A program made the translations under genes and the position numbers. A stretch of DNA of 64,000 bases from Flavobacteriales bacterium UBA6057 (GTDB lineage Bacteria > Bacteroidota > Bacteroidia > Flavobacteriales_G > Salibacteraceae), in the NCBI GenBank assembly GCA_002428995.1, contig DIYJ01000009.1, forward strand, positions 186,001-250,000, read 5' to 3'. This document shows positions 7,676-17,581 of the stretch, in pieces (within the stretch, counting starts at the first letter, position 1; the number at the start of each line of letters is the position of its first letter). Below the pieces are notes generated by a model, which saw nothing but the letters and a program-made list of their open reading frames with translations, searched no databases and was not told the DNA's origin.

Positions 7676-8705
7676 TAGGAATATGCCGATCCAGGAACTT
7701 CTGGGTTTCTGCATTCCATGCGTCCAGCAGCTTTGAACGCTCCGCATTCATAGCCTCATTCGTGGCGTTGAAGTCGCTGACCGAGTTGTTGTAGTCCTCA
7801 GCTGCTTTGTTGTAGGTGTCTACTTCTTCCTGTGTCAGGTCTTTCTTCTTCTTTGACTGGATCGTTTCGCTCATGCGTTCGAAGGCTTCCTTCTGAACGT
7901 AGAAGTTGATGATCACCGGCATTTGCTCCTCAGCTTCTTTTTGGTAGAACTTGAGCATCTTTTCGCAGGTCAGGCTCAACTGTCGATCGCCCTTGTAGGC
8001 TTTGTAGTCATCCAGTTTGGTCATGCCTTCGTTGGATGCAGCGCTCAGGGCAGATTTGTTTTGCTCCATACCATTCACATCTCCCTTGTTCATCGCCTCG
8101 ATCAGATAGGCTTCCTGATTGTTGCCCTTGAAGAAGATCAGGTAGATGTCGTTGTAATAGTCAAACACTTCGTTGGCCTTTTCCAGGTTATCAAAGAGTT
8201 CGTTGGAACTTTCTCTGAGTTCAATATTATTAGCCGCGGCAAAACGCTTTTGCTCGGCCATCATGCGCTTACCCGCCTCGCGCATTTTATCACTGGCATT
8301 TTCCCGGGCCAGGATCAGCGCTTCCATAGCGTCATAAGACTGTTCGGCCACTTCTTCCATGTCCATGATCTTCTCGTAATCCTCTTTGAGAATGAGGTAG
8401 GAGAGTTTCAGGTAGTTCACCAAGGTGTCGCGCAAGGCAATGTCTCCATTATAGGCCTTGCTTCGCTTGATGGTCATTTCAGCCTCCTTCGTTTGCTTGA
8501 TCAAATCCTGACGCTTGTTTTCAATCTTGCGTGCTCCCTTTCCGCGCGCAACAGCACGAGCATAATCCCATTGATCTTTGGCAACTTTGCTGTACTGATC
8601 TGAGAAGTAGCTCATGTATTCCACCGGACTGGAGTCACCTTGCGAGTATCCAAGATGAGTGCAGAGTAAGGTGATAAGAATGAGAAAAGGAGTGAATGCT
8701 TTCAT
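7671..8705 (-). CDS. Exported helical protein, LIC11966-like surface protein family
   Basis: 344 residues with a signal peptide (MKAFTPFLILITLLCTHLGYSQ). The mature protein is strongly helical and charged, with four-helix-like blocks: EYMSYFSDQYSKVAKDQWDY, ARKIENKRQDLIKQTKEAE, LEKANEVFDYYNDIY and a Lys/Glu-rich C-terminus. The YM..FS...SK...DQWDYARAVARGKGARKIE segment resembles the family called LIC11966 surface proteins in Leptospira and Bacteroidota, but I rate that assignment as moderate. It ends next to the palindromic block and lies 14 nt downstream of the S41 protease gene, so both are probably one transcript. A substrate or assembly partner of the protease is possible; function is unknown. 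Confidence 0.6.
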   Translation of the reverse strand: MKAFTPFLILITLLCTHLGYSQGDSSPVEYMSYFSDQYSKVAKDQWDYARAVARGKGARKIENKRQDLIKQTKEAEMTIKRSKAYNGDIALRDTLVNYLKLSYLILKEDYEKIMDMEEVAEQSYDAMEALILARENASDKMREAGKRMMAEQKRFAAANNIELRESSNELFDNLEKANEVFDYYNDIYLIFFKGNNQEAYLIEAMNKGDVNGMEQNKSALSAASNEGMTKLDDYKAYKGDRQLSLTCEKMLKFYQKEAEEQMPVIINFYVQKEAFERMSETIQSKKKKDLTQEEVDTYNKAAEDYNNSVSDFNATNEAMNAERSKLLDAWNAETQKFLDRHIPK

Positions 8706-8719
8706 ATTGTTTCGGGGTT

Positions 8720-10810
8720 TTATTCTTGATCCTTCACAAACTTAATCCAATCAAGCATGATGTTGAAGGCTTCCTGAATGTAGATGTCGGAGGCTGTTTC
8801 TTCCTTCAGCTCAACGACCGTTTCGCGCTCAAATTCATCCAACTGACTCAGCTGCTCGCTATTGGCATGTTGCTCCACTTTATACAATGATTCTGACTGG
8901 GACAGGTTCTCTGAAATTTCTTCAAACACCGAAGACCAATCGCGGTAATAGCTACCTACTACATCTGTATTCAGAGGCAGCGTTTCGCGGTCATTGATTT
9001 TCAGGAGTTTCTTGTTCAATTGCGTGAGGTCATTGAAGGCGGCATTTGAGCTTGTTCTGGCATTGCTCTTTTCTGAGAGCTCAGCCACCGGCAAGGGAGG
9101 CAGGGGATAGGCATACGTTTTCCGGTTCACCGGTTCTACTTTCAGCGCCCGGTAGAGGTCCTCTTCGCGATCAAACAAGCCTTTGTAGGCCGCTGGCAAA
9201 GCAATGTCAGGCTCGATACCCGTTCCCTGGTGACTTACCCCTGTAATGCGATGCATCGTTCCCTGGGTTACCTTCACGTAGCCTGAGCTTCCATCCGTAA
9301 AACGCTTTCCGTTGCTTGCCAGCAAAGGGAAGAACTGCTGACTCGTAGACTTGCCGTAGGTCCTGCTTCCCACAATGAGCGCCCGATTATAGTCTTGCAA
9401 CACCGCTGCAACGATCTCAGAAGCAGAGGCGCTGAATCCGTTCACCATCACAATGAGCGGTGCATCATAGGCAGTACCGCGATTCGGATCCTTTTCCAGC
9501 CGTGGTTTGCCCTCCTTGGTGGTTCTGATCAGCAGCGTTCCCTGGTTGATGAAGATACCCGCCAGCTGAAGTGCCTCACCCATCGAACCGCCTCCGTTGT
9601 AACGCAGATCGAGGATCAGTCCCTCGATGCCTTCGTTTTTCAGGTTCAGAATCTCTCGTGCCAGATCGTTGGCACATCCCAATCCACCAAAGCCATCCCA
9701 ATTGGTATAAAACGAGGGCAGTGCAACGTATCCGATTTTGCGTTCCCCGCTCAGCACCATTCCGCGGATCACATTGTTACTCACATCTACGTCACCCTTT
9801 CTTAGTTTGATCGATGCCCTCGTTCCATCAGAGTGACGAACATGAAAGACCAAAACAGATGCTTCACCCACGTCTAGCTGAGCGTTCAGGTCTTCCGCAT
9901 CCACACAGGCAAGGTCATATTCTTCGCCCGCTTCATCGGTGATGCGCTCTAGCAGGTCTCCTTCATAAATAGAGCCTGACTTCCACGCGGGGCCCCCGGG
10001 TGCGATGTCCAGGACGTTAATCCGTTCGTTGTCATCTTCGCCAAAGAGGATGCCGAAGGACGCTGTTTCGCTGGAAAGACTGCCTTGGTAGCGTTCTTTC
10101 TCAACCGGAGAGAAGTATTCGCTGTGCGGGTCAAATTCCAACGCGATGGCCGAAAGCAAAGCCTCGGTCACCTTATGCTTGACCTCAGCCTCGGTGTATG
10201 GTTCTCCTTCATCGCAGTTCAAGCGATCGAGGTAGCGCTGCGACAGTTCTTTCTCAAAATCCCGGAAAGCGGTCGTTTCAGTGCCTGATGCAGAGTCGTA
10301 TTCTGCATAGAGCTCGCAGTATTCTCCGATAAGGGCCAGCGATGTGAAGTGTTTCAGATGCTGCAGCTTCTCCGTTCTGCTGCTGGCAAACCCTTCCAGT
10401 TCTGAGTATTCAAGCTGAACTTCTGCGGCAGGGTCGATGGTCAGCGGTTCCGTCAGCAACTGTCGCATCATGGAATCGGTAGCCAACCAACGATCGAGGT
10501 AGTATTCGCTGGCTTTGTCTACAAAGGCGCAAGCCGTGTTTTCATTTGTATCCAGTACGCCTTTTGCATAATTCTTCAGGTCTTCCACATCCGATTCAAG
10601 GAATATGAAGCGGCTTTCATCCAGCTGATTCAACGCCCTGCTGATGGTTGCCATTTCCTGTTCAGCACCAAGGGCTGGAGGCGATACATGAACGCGGTAC
10701 ATGGTCTTGATCAACGCGGTGGCTGTATAGCAAGATCCAGCCTTCTGAGCATTCACCGACAAGGGGATCAACATAAGGAGAAGAAGTAAGCCTTTGACGT
10801 GCTGATGCAT
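8720..10810 (-). CDS. S41-family (C-terminal processing) serine peptidase
   Basis: 696 residues, exported (signal peptide ending PLSVNA). The N-terminal helical part (to about 245) resembles the Tsp/Prc N-terminal region, including YLDRWLATDSMM. A PDZ domain spans about 248-345 (SFGILFGEDDNERINVLDIAPGGPAWKSG). The S41 core follows: GYVALPSFY, LILDLRYNGGGSMGEALQLAG (near 398-418), VNGFSASASEIVAAVLQDYN with the nucleophile expected at Ser462, and GSRTYGKSTSQQ with the general base Lys487. The 25-residue Ser-Lys spacing equals that of Prc. A C-terminal Tsp-like tail (about 570-696) is helical. The family trims or degrades periplasmic proteins from their C-termini. It is first gene of a two-gene leftward unit. 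Confidence 0.93.
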   Translation of the reverse strand: MHQHVKGLLLLLMLIPLSVNAQKAGSCYTATALIKTMYRVHVSPPALGAEQEMATISRALNQLDESRFIFLESDVEDLKNYAKGVLDTNENTACAFVDKASEYYLDRWLATDSMMRQLLTEPLTIDPAAEVQLEYSELEGFASSRTEKLQHLKHFTSLALIGEYCELYAEYDSASGTETTAFRDFEKELSQRYLDRLNCDEGEPYTEAEVKHKVTEALLSAIALEFDPHSEYFSPVEKERYQGSLSSETASFGILFGEDDNERINVLDIAPGGPAWKSGSIYEGDLLERITDEAGEEYDLACVDAEDLNAQLDVGEASVLVFHVRHSDGTRASIKLRKGDVDVSNNVIRGMVLSGERKIGYVALPSFYTNWDGFGGLGCANDLAREILNLKNEGIEGLILDLRYNGGGSMGEALQLAGIFINQGTLLIRTTKEGKPRLEKDPNRGTAYDAPLIVMVNGFSASASEIVAAVLQDYNRALIVGSRTYGKSTSQQFFPLLASNGKRFTDGSSGYVKVTQGTMHRITGVSHQGTGIEPDIALPAAYKGLFDREEDLYRALKVEPVNRKTYAYPLPPLPVAELSEKSNARTSSNAAFNDLTQLNKKLLKINDRETLPLNTDVVGSYYRDWSSVFEEISENLSQSESLYKVEQHANSEQLSQLDEFERETVVELKEETASDIYIQEAFNIMLDWIKFVKDQE

Positions 10811-10990
10811 GCGTTGAAATTGATCTCAATGTTAGCGAAAACAACCCTGCATCTGCGCATCTGTTTTCGTGCTGCATCGGGCGGTTTTTTCCGATCTGGA
10901 ATATGGAAGGCTCCGGAATCGTTTTGAAGCAGTCCAAGCTGCGCGCAGAGAATCTGATTTTTGGAAGGTTCATAGGATTACTTTCGCGCG

Positions 10991-13423
10991 GTGAGTCGCC
11001 CCGTGTTAGTGTTTTTATTGCTCTTTTTCTCGCCAATGATGCTGTTGGCACAGGATGCAGGAGAAGAGGCGGAAATCGATCGAAAGAGCATCCCAGCGCA
11101 GAGAGCTTCGAGCATTCCCATCATTGATGGAAAGCTTGATGATGAAGCCTGGAAGGATGCTCCTATTGCCAGAGATTTTGTGATGTTCGAGCCTGATAAT
11201 GGGGCTCCGGAAGATGAACGATTCCCAACCGAGGTTCGTGTTCTTTATACCGATGACGCAGTGTATATCGCAGCCATGCTCTACGATCCTTCGCCAGACA
11301 GCATTTTGACGCAGCTTACCCAACGGGATGAATACAATCAAAACACGGACTGGTTTGGCTTTTTCATCAATCCTTACAATGACGGACTGAGCGATTTCAA
11401 CTTCTGGGTGACCGCTGCCGGAACTCAGGCCGATAGCCGGACCACTGAGGACGAAGATGACTTCAGTCTGAATTCCGTTTGGAGTAGTGCGGTGCAAATC
11501 ACTGATGAAGGCTGGGTCATGGAGGCCGAGATTCCCTACATCGCTTTGCGATTCCCCAAAAATCCTGTCGCAGACTGGGGACTCAACTTCATGCGCAGTA
11601 TCCGCAGAAGCCGAAGAACTTACAGCTGGAATTTCCTCGACTTGGGATCTGGATTTCGCTTGGAGTACCAATGCGGTTTGCTCAAAGGCATGGCGGCCAT
11701 CGATCCACCGGTGCGCCTCTCCGTGATGCCTTATGCATCTGCCTACCTGGATGATATCGATGGAACCACCACTTCTGATTTTAATGCAGGGTTGGATCTG
11801 AAGTACGGAATCAATGAGAGCTTCACGTTGGACATGACGCTGATCCCGGATTTTGGACAGGTGGCCTTTGATCAGCAGTTTCTCAACCTCACGCCCTTTG
11901 AGAATCGCTTTGAGGAGAACCGCCAGTTTTTTACAGAGGGAACGGAGCTGTTTACCATTGGTGACATGTTCTACTCACGCAGGATTGGGGGGCAACCAAA
12001 GAACATTCGTGGCGCAGACCTGAATGAAAGCGACAGCGTGGAGATCAGGCAGGAATTCACACGCTTGCTGAACGCCACGAAGATCTCCGGGCGAACCAAG
12101 GGAAACCTGGGCATTGGTATTCTGAACGCCATCACGGATGATAACTTCAGCGAGCGGATCGAGAACGGAGTAGAAACGAAGGTGCTGACCGAGCCGTTGA
12201 CCAACTACAACGTGTTGGTGCTGGATCAGCGTTTCAATCGAAACTCTTCTGTAAGTCTGGTGAACACCAACGTGATGCGAAAGGGTTCCGCTCGCGATGC
12301 AAACGTTGCCGGTTTGTTGACTACGCTCTATGACCGCTCTGGAAACTATAAACTGGATGCGAGCATCAAGCAAAGCGCGCTGTTTGAAAACGATGAGGTG
12401 AATACCGGGTATCACGCCCGCCTGCGGATTGCCGATGGTGGAGGACACTGGCGGTGGGCCTTGAACCAGAACCTTTTCACGGACAACTACGAAATCAACG
12501 ATCTCGGCTTTCAGCAGCGCAATAATCAGTTTCGACAGTACGGAGAAATAGAATGGCGGACCATTCAGCCGGTGGGAAGCTTCAATCGGATCACACAAAA
12601 GGTCTTTGCGGTGTATGCGTCACTCTACAGTCCGTTTCGGTATGAAGAGTTCTACGTGGGCTACAGTGCCTTTCAGCTGATGCGCTCCTTCTTTGCCTTT
12701 GGCTTGGACATTACCGTAGCTCCTGTGGAAGGCTACAACTACTTCGAGCCGCGCCAGGCAGGTCGGTGGTTTAGATTGCCTGATCGTTACAATGCATCAG
12801 CTTTCATCTCCAGCGACTACAGAAGGGTCATTGCGATCGACTCGCGTTTGTCGGCTGACGTTTGGGGCGACATGGGGCGTAGCATGCTGACCTATCGCCT
12901 TGCTCCGCGTATTCGACTCGGGGATCACTTTTTCACGACCGTTATCTCAGAAATCACACGAACTGTTAACGACTACGGGTTTGTGCCGGATACTGTCGAT
13001 AGCGAGGTGTTTTTCGGGCGTAGAAACAACATTGAAGTGGTGAATTCGATTGACGCGAGTTACGTCTTCACGCCCTTGTCCTCGCTTTCTCTTGCTGTGC
13101 GCCATTCCTACACAGACGTGGACTACCAATCGTTTTACCTGCTGGAGCAGGATGGAAGCCTTACAGCAGCAGACCTCAGTGGGGTTAATGATCTCAACTT
13201 CAATACCTTCAACGTAGATCTGAAGTTTTCCTGGTGGTTTGCACCGGGCAGCGAGCTCGTGTTACTCTATCGGAATGTGATTGCCTCGATTGATAATGAG
13301 GTGGGGGACAGCTACTTCGAGAATGTTGATGGAGTGTTGAGGTCTCCAATGCAGAACAACCTTTCAGTACGGCTCACCTATTTCCTGGATTATCATACTG
13401 TAAGAAAGCGCTTGAAAAGCTAG
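10991..13423 (+). CDS. DUF5916 protein: CBM9-like domain plus outer-membrane barrel
   Basis: 810 residues starting at a GTG (10991) that leads directly into a signal peptide ending PMMLLAQ; no suitable upstream ATG exists. Residues about 40-230 form a carbohydrate-binding-module-9-like domain: IPIIDGKLDDEAWKDA, TEVRVLYTDDAVYIAAMLYD, TDWFGFFINPYNDG, WVMEAEIPYIALRF. The remainder is rich in alternating strands (DLKYGINESFTLDMTLIPDF, PFENRFEENRQFFTEG) and ends in a strand with charged tail. This is the DUF5916 layout, widespread in Bacteroidota. Sugar binding is family-level inference; the cargo is unknown. It is transcribed divergently from the S41 protease. Confidence 0.88.
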   Translation: MSRPVLVFLLLFFSPMMLLAQDAGEEAEIDRKSIPAQRASSIPIIDGKLDDEAWKDAPIARDFVMFEPDNGAPEDERFPTEVRVLYTDDAVYIAAMLYDPSPDSILTQLTQRDEYNQNTDWFGFFINPYNDGLSDFNFWVTAAGTQADSRTTEDEDDFSLNSVWSSAVQITDEGWVMEAEIPYIALRFPKNPVADWGLNFMRSIRRSRRTYSWNFLDLGSGFRLEYQCGLLKGMAAIDPPVRLSVMPYASAYLDDIDGTTTSDFNAGLDLKYGINESFTLDMTLIPDFGQVAFDQQFLNLTPFENRFEENRQFFTEGTELFTIGDMFYSRRIGGQPKNIRGADLNESDSVEIRQEFTRLLNATKISGRTKGNLGIGILNAITDDNFSERIENGVETKVLTEPLTNYNVLVLDQRFNRNSSVSLVNTNVMRKGSARDANVAGLLTTLYDRSGNYKLDASIKQSALFENDEVNTGYHARLRIADGGGHWRWALNQNLFTDNYEINDLGFQQRNNQFRQYGEIEWRTIQPVGSFNRITQKVFAVYASLYSPFRYEEFYVGYSAFQLMRSFFAFGLDITVAPVEGYNYFEPRQAGRWFRLPDRYNASAFISSDYRRVIAIDSRLSADVWGDMGRSMLTYRLAPRIRLGDHFFTTVISEITRTVNDYGFVPDTVDSEVFFGRRNNIEVVNSIDASYVFTPLSSLSLAVRHSYTDVDYQSFYLLEQDGSLTAADLSGVNDLNFNTFNVDLKFSWWFAPGSELVLLYRNVIASIDNEVGDSYFENVDGVLRSPMQNNLSVRLTYFLDYHTVRKRLKS

Positions 13424-13612
13424 CGTGAAGTCAGTGATCTTGAGCAGGAACTCGTAAAACCAATCATTTAGTAAAACGCAAGTCTGGAATCTCTTTCAGT
13501 GTTAATTTCTGAGTCAGAGGTTAATTGCGTATATGCTCAAAGGTTATATTATTCTTCAATTCAATGTAAAGCTATTGTTATTTCTTGTTCTTTTGTGGAA
13601 ATACCAAAAGAA

Positions 13613-14149
13613 ATGCAATCAGTTAAGTTGAACGAAGCAAGTGCCCTTGAAATGCGCAAGTTCTACGAAGAGGAGCTTGAAAAGACAGTGAAAAGGCTGG
13701 AACACATCAAGACGGTGTTGGATCAGTTGAGCAATGGAGCCGTGAAGGTTGACCTCAACATCAGAAAGTCTGAAGCCTCCTCTGTTTCAGCTTCAGCAAC
13801 CGTGGCTCCGGCCGGAGTGAAGGCAGAAGCAAAACCTGCTTCTACCGGTAAAAAGCGCGGACCGAAAGCTGTGTGGGAATCACTGGTTCTCAAGCGATTG
13901 AGGCAAATGGATCGTCCCGTCACTTATGAGCAACTGACAGACGAGATCATGGTATTCGCCAAGCTTCCAGCTGAAAAACGTCTCAATACCAAGAGAGCGA
14001 TCGTGAACGTGGCTTTCAAGCTCCGCAATCGTGATCACAAGATTGATACCTTCTCCAATGGTTCACGCGAGAAATACATCGCGCTCAAGTCTTGGTTTGA
14101 CGAGGGAGGTAAGATCAAGAAGGAATACGTCAAGAAAATTGTTGCCTGA
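13613..14149 (+). CDS. Small basic protein, coiled coil plus predicted winged helix
   Basis: 178 residues from the ATG at 13613; the open frame extends to 13499, but the added 38 residues are Cys-rich and unlike the rest. Residues 8-40 form a likely coiled coil (MRKFYEEELEKTVKRLEHIK). A low-complexity Ala/Ser linker leads to a basic patch, GKKRGPKAVW (about 83-92), reminiscent of an AT-hook-like segment. The C-terminal 85 residues (SLVLKRLRQMDRPVTYEQL ... KRAIVNVAFKLRNR ... SREKYIALKSWF) look like a winged-helix domain of the HARE-HTH type. DNA binding is therefore plausible. I do not recognise a named family. It is a single gene between convergent and co-directional neighbours, with no operon partner. 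Confidence 0.72.
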   Translation: MQSVKLNEASALEMRKFYEEELEKTVKRLEHIKTVLDQLSNGAVKVDLNIRKSEASSVSASATVAPAGVKAEAKPASTGKKRGPKAVWESLVLKRLRQMDRPVTYEQLTDEIMVFAKLPAEKRLNTKRAIVNVAFKLRNRDHKIDTFSNGSREKYIALKSWFDEGGKIKKEYVKKIVA

Positions 14150-14164
14150 TCGACTCCTAAGTTT

Positions 14165-17100
14165 TTAACGTTTAAAGTAAGGAGCTCCTGATTCTTCTAG
14201 TTTTTTCCCGATTTGATCGGTTTTAGTTTTTAGAGAATCAAACTCAGATTGGAGCTTCGTAAACTCTTCAAGAGCCACATCCAGGCTTCTCTCCTCACTT
14301 CGGGTGGGAGCCTCGGTGTGGCTTTTTAGGTTGTACACAATTGTTTCAATCCGCGATGCGATGCCAGGGTAGCTTTCAAATTCCCGCTTAGAGCGTGTCG
14401 CGTCTCCAGACATCTGATACCTGAGGTCAGTCAACGTTCTTCTTGCCTGATCAATTTCGGCCAGTAGAGCAGGATCGCTGTTCGGTGTCTTAAGGATGGC
14501 AGCACTCATGTACTCAAGTTGCTTCTTCAGTTCTCCCATTTGAGAGGAAGTAGCTCTGATGTTTCTACGAGCTTCATTCACTCGATCAGCAAAAGCATTG
14601 AGTTCGGCTTCCACAGCCGGTGTGATCTGGCCATCATGCAATCGCTTGATCTTGAAATTAGTTGGGCCGGCCAGCGTGGTCAACTCACCATTTAGGAAAC
14701 GATGAATGGTCACAGAGTAAGTTCCTGGGAGTGCTAGCAAACCATAGTCAGGAGAACCATAGCGTCCGCCATCTCCTTCGCTCAGCTTCACCGGGCTGGT
14801 GCTTTCCATTCTGAAGTTCCAGGTGCTTTGATTGATGCCTTTTCCTGCTTTTGTCTCTTTGTATCTGCTCACTACGTTGCCTTGGGCATCGCGAATCTCA
14901 AACAGCAGGTAAGGATCCTCTTCCAGGTCTTCCGCTTTCAGGGCGCTAAGCTCCGGATAAGTGACTTGTCCTCCATCTTTACGCACCTTCTTTTCATTGG
15001 CTCTGCGCTGTGCTTGAAGCGTTTGTGGTTTCTCGCCCAGGAAATACGTAAAAGTTGCTCCAATAGCCGGATTTGGAGTGGTGAAGAATGATTCACCCTG
15101 AGAAGCTTTGCCTTTAGTGCCTAACGGGTTGGTAATGTTGAAGATAAGTGCATCCTTGATCGGGAAAATGTGTGCTTCCTTGCCAGAGGTGTCTGCCATG
15201 GATCGAAGGGCTGAATAATCATCTAATACATAAAACCCACGGCCGAATGACGCAAGTACGAGGTCATTCTCGCGTGTTTGAATCTCCATATCCCGGATGG
15301 CAATGGTGGGAAGACCGCCTTTAATCTGAGCCCATTTCTTACCTCCGTCCAGGGTGGCAAACACTCCAAACTCGGTACCTGCAAAGATCAGGTCCTTCTT
15401 CTCGTGATCCTGTCGAAGTGTGTACACGGAGCCTCGCTCGGGAAGATCTCCATGAACACTGGTCCAGCTTCCTCCCTTGTCCGTACTCTTGAGAATGTAG
15501 GGCTTGAAGTCTCCGTTTTTATGGTTGTTGAGCACTGCGTATACCGTAGAAGCATCAAAGTTGTCGGCCCTGATATCCATGATGTAGGTATTAGCCGGAA
15601 CACCGGGGAATGAGCTGATCTTTTTCCAGTTGGCTCCATTGTCCTCGGTCACATGAATTAATCCGTCATCGGTTCCGGCATAGAGCAGGCCTTCCTGCAC
15701 GGGAGATTCATTCAGGCAAACGATGTTTCCATAGATCGTGGTGCTCTTGTGCAAGGCTACCGCCTCCGGCCCCCAGGTGGTGCCCATCACTTTCAGCTTA
15801 TTGCGATCGATCTGTTGGCTGAGATCTTCAGAAATCACTTCCCAGGAATTCCCCCGGTCATCGCTTCTGAACACTTTGTTGGCTGCGAAGTAGAGGCGCT
15901 TGTTGTTGTGAGGGCTTATGATGACAGGCGCATCCCAGTTCCAGCGATAAGCGGCTTCGCCCTTGCGCTCGATGGGTTTAATGTTCACGCGTTCCCCGGT
16001 CTTCTTGTTGAACCTCACCAGCCATCCATATTGGGCCTGGCTGTACACGATGTTTGGATCCAATGGATCTACCTGCGGTTCGAATCCGTCACCACCGCGC
16101 GTGATGTACCAGTCGAAATTGCTGATGCCATGAGCATTGGTCGTTCGCGATGGACCACCAATAGTGTTGTTGTCCTGTGTGCCGCCATAAACATTGTAGA
16201 AGGGCGAATCATTGTCGATCGCTACGCGGTAAAACTGCGTGAGGGGAAGGTTTTGATAAAACTTCCAGTTGCCGGCAGCATCCCATGTTTCATAAAGTCC
16301 TCCATCGCAACCTACCAACCAGTGGTCAGTATTGTTGGGATTGATCCACATGGCGTGGTTGTCTACGTGCTTGCTCTTTTCGCCCGTCTGCTTGAAGGTT
16401 TTACCACCATCCTCTGTGTGGTGTAGCCAGGTATCCATGGAGTAAACCTTGTCAACGTCCTTTGGATCAGGGATGAGCTCAACATAGTAGTTGCCGCTGG
16501 TGAAATAATCAGATTGCTTGTGCCAGCTTTCTCCACGGTCATTTGAGCGGTAGGTGCCTCCGTGATCTTTATCGAATCCTTCAACCATGGCATAGAGCAC
16601 GTCAGGATTTGCGGGAGAGACAGCCAGCGCGATTCTACCCATGTCAGAAGTTGGCAAACCTTGAACGATTTTCCTCCAGTTCTTGCCACCGTCTGTGGTT
16701 TTGTAAACGGCTGATTCAGGACCACCGCTCAGGTATGTCCAAACATGTCGTCTCCGCTGATGAGCAGATGCATACATCGTGTTTGGATCTCTGGGATCCA
16801 TCCACAGATCGGAAAAACCTGTTTTCTCACTTACCTCCAGAATGGCCTCCCAGGTTTCACCACCGTCTTCGGTTTTGTAAACACCTCGATCTCCACCATC
16901 TGACCACAGCGGCCCGTAGGCTGCCACATACACTACGTTGGAGTTTTCAGGATGAATAAGGATTCTGGAGATGTGCTCTGAGTTTTTCAACCCCATGTTT
17001 TTCCATGTCTTGCCATCATCGAGTGAACGATAGATGCCATCTCCGTAGGCTACACTTCGCTGGTTGTTGTTTTCCCCGGTTCCAACCCACACGGTGTGTG

Positions 17101-17413
17101 GATTATTGGGATCAATGGAAACACAGCCAATGGAGTAGGAGCCCTGTGCATCAAAAACAGGAGTGAAGGTGTTTCCATGGTTCGTGGTTTTCCAAACTCC
17201 TCCGGAAGCCGCTGCTACATAAAACTGATTGGGATCTGCAGGGTTGACTGCGAGATCAATGATGCGCCCTGAAACAAGAGCAGGACCCAAAGCTCTGAAG
17301 CTCAATCCACTGATGGTGGCTTTCTTAGAGGTTTCGGAGTCATTCTTTTTCTGAGCAGAGCCTGCAGTAACGAAGCCCAAACAAAGGAGGAGGAGTGCAA
17401 AGTGTTTTGCCAT
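14165..17413 (-). CDS. VPS10/sortilin-like BNR-repeat beta-propeller protein
   Basis: 1082 residues, exported (signal peptide ending VTAGSA). The first ~720 residues consist of repeated Asp-box/BNR blades: GGVWKTTNHGNTFTPVF, DGIYRSLDDGKTWKNMG, GVYKTEDGGETWEAIL, AVYKTTDGGKNWRKIV, GTYRSNDRGESWHKQ, LIHVTEDNGANWKKI, GVFATLDGGKKWAQI. This gives two consecutive propellers of the VPS10 domain type. The C-terminal third is a beta-rich region (YLLFEIRDAQGNVVSRY) followed by a coiled coil (about 955-1082). No T9SS sorting domain is seen, so it is periplasmic or surface-bound by another route. The family is often labelled glycosyl hydrolase, but sialidase catalytic residues are not evident. Ligand unknown. 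Confidence 0.88.
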   Translation of the reverse strand: MAKHFALLLLCLGFVTAGSAQKKNDSETSKKATISGLSFRALGPALVSGRIIDLAVNPADPNQFYVAAASGGVWKTTNHGNTFTPVFDAQGSYSIGCVSIDPNNPHTVWVGTGENNNQRSVAYGDGIYRSLDDGKTWKNMGLKNSEHISRILIHPENSNVVYVAAYGPLWSDGGDRGVYKTEDGGETWEAILEVSEKTGFSDLWMDPRDPNTMYASAHQRRRHVWTYLSGGPESAVYKTTDGGKNWRKIVQGLPTSDMGRIALAVSPANPDVLYAMVEGFDKDHGGTYRSNDRGESWHKQSDYFTSGNYYVELIPDPKDVDKVYSMDTWLHHTEDGGKTFKQTGEKSKHVDNHAMWINPNNTDHWLVGCDGGLYETWDAAGNWKFYQNLPLTQFYRVAIDNDSPFYNVYGGTQDNNTIGGPSRTTNAHGISNFDWYITRGGDGFEPQVDPLDPNIVYSQAQYGWLVRFNKKTGERVNIKPIERKGEAAYRWNWDAPVIISPHNNKRLYFAANKVFRSDDRGNSWEVISEDLSQQIDRNKLKVMGTTWGPEAVALHKSTTIYGNIVCLNESPVQEGLLYAGTDDGLIHVTEDNGANWKKISSFPGVPANTYIMDIRADNFDASTVYAVLNNHKNGDFKPYILKSTDKGGSWTSVHGDLPERGSVYTLRQDHEKKDLIFAGTEFGVFATLDGGKKWAQIKGGLPTIAIRDMEIQTRENDLVLASFGRGFYVLDDYSALRSMADTSGKEAHIFPIKDALIFNITNPLGTKGKASQGESFFTTPNPAIGATFTYFLGEKPQTLQAQRRANEKKVRKDGGQVTYPELSALKAEDLEEDPYLLFEIRDAQGNVVSRYKETKAGKGINQSTWNFRMESTSPVKLSEGDGGRYGSPDYGLLALPGTYSVTIHRFLNGELTTLAGPTNFKIKRLHDGQITPAVEAELNAFADRVNEARRNIRATSSQMGELKKQLEYMSAAILKTPNSDPALLAEIDQARRTLTDLRYQMSGDATRSKREFESYPGIASRIETIVYNLKSHTEAPTRSEERSLDVALEEFTKLQSEFDSLKTKTDQIGKKLEESGAPYFKR

Positions 17414-17430
17414 TAGGTTAAGGTTTGTCG

Positions 17431-17438
17431 CAAATATA
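17431..17438 (-). promoter_or_regulatory. -7 box for the VPS10/BNR gene
   Basis: On the minus strand TATATTTG matches TAnnTTTG exactly. It sits 18 bp upstream of the start codon, implying a 5' leader of only about 10-14 nt. No convincing TTG -33 element is seen at the usual distance. Confidence 0.5.
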
Positions 17439-17581
17439 AATCTGAGTTTATCTCGGATTCACCTTGCTGTGATAAACGTACTTATTCATGATTCACCGTG
17501 AGTGCATCAAGTCTGAAGAAAGAGCGATCATTGTGAACACGAAACACATTCAAGGGTTTTAAGCAACAAACAAATCAAAAC

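Noticed and set aside
7923..8603. 226-codon plus-strand frame opposite the LIC11966-like gene
   Set aside because: Antisense shadow; its hydrophobic, His-rich composition follows from the helical Lys/Glu-rich gene on the other strand.
13499..13612. 38-residue N-terminal extension of the small basic protein
   Set aside because: It is Cys-rich and dissimilar to the rest, starts from GTG, and the ATG at 13613 begins the coiled coil cleanly.
15749..16426. 225-codon plus-strand frame opposite the VPS10/BNR gene
   Set aside because: The minus strand encodes regular BNR blades throughout this interval; the plus frame shows no recognisable family.
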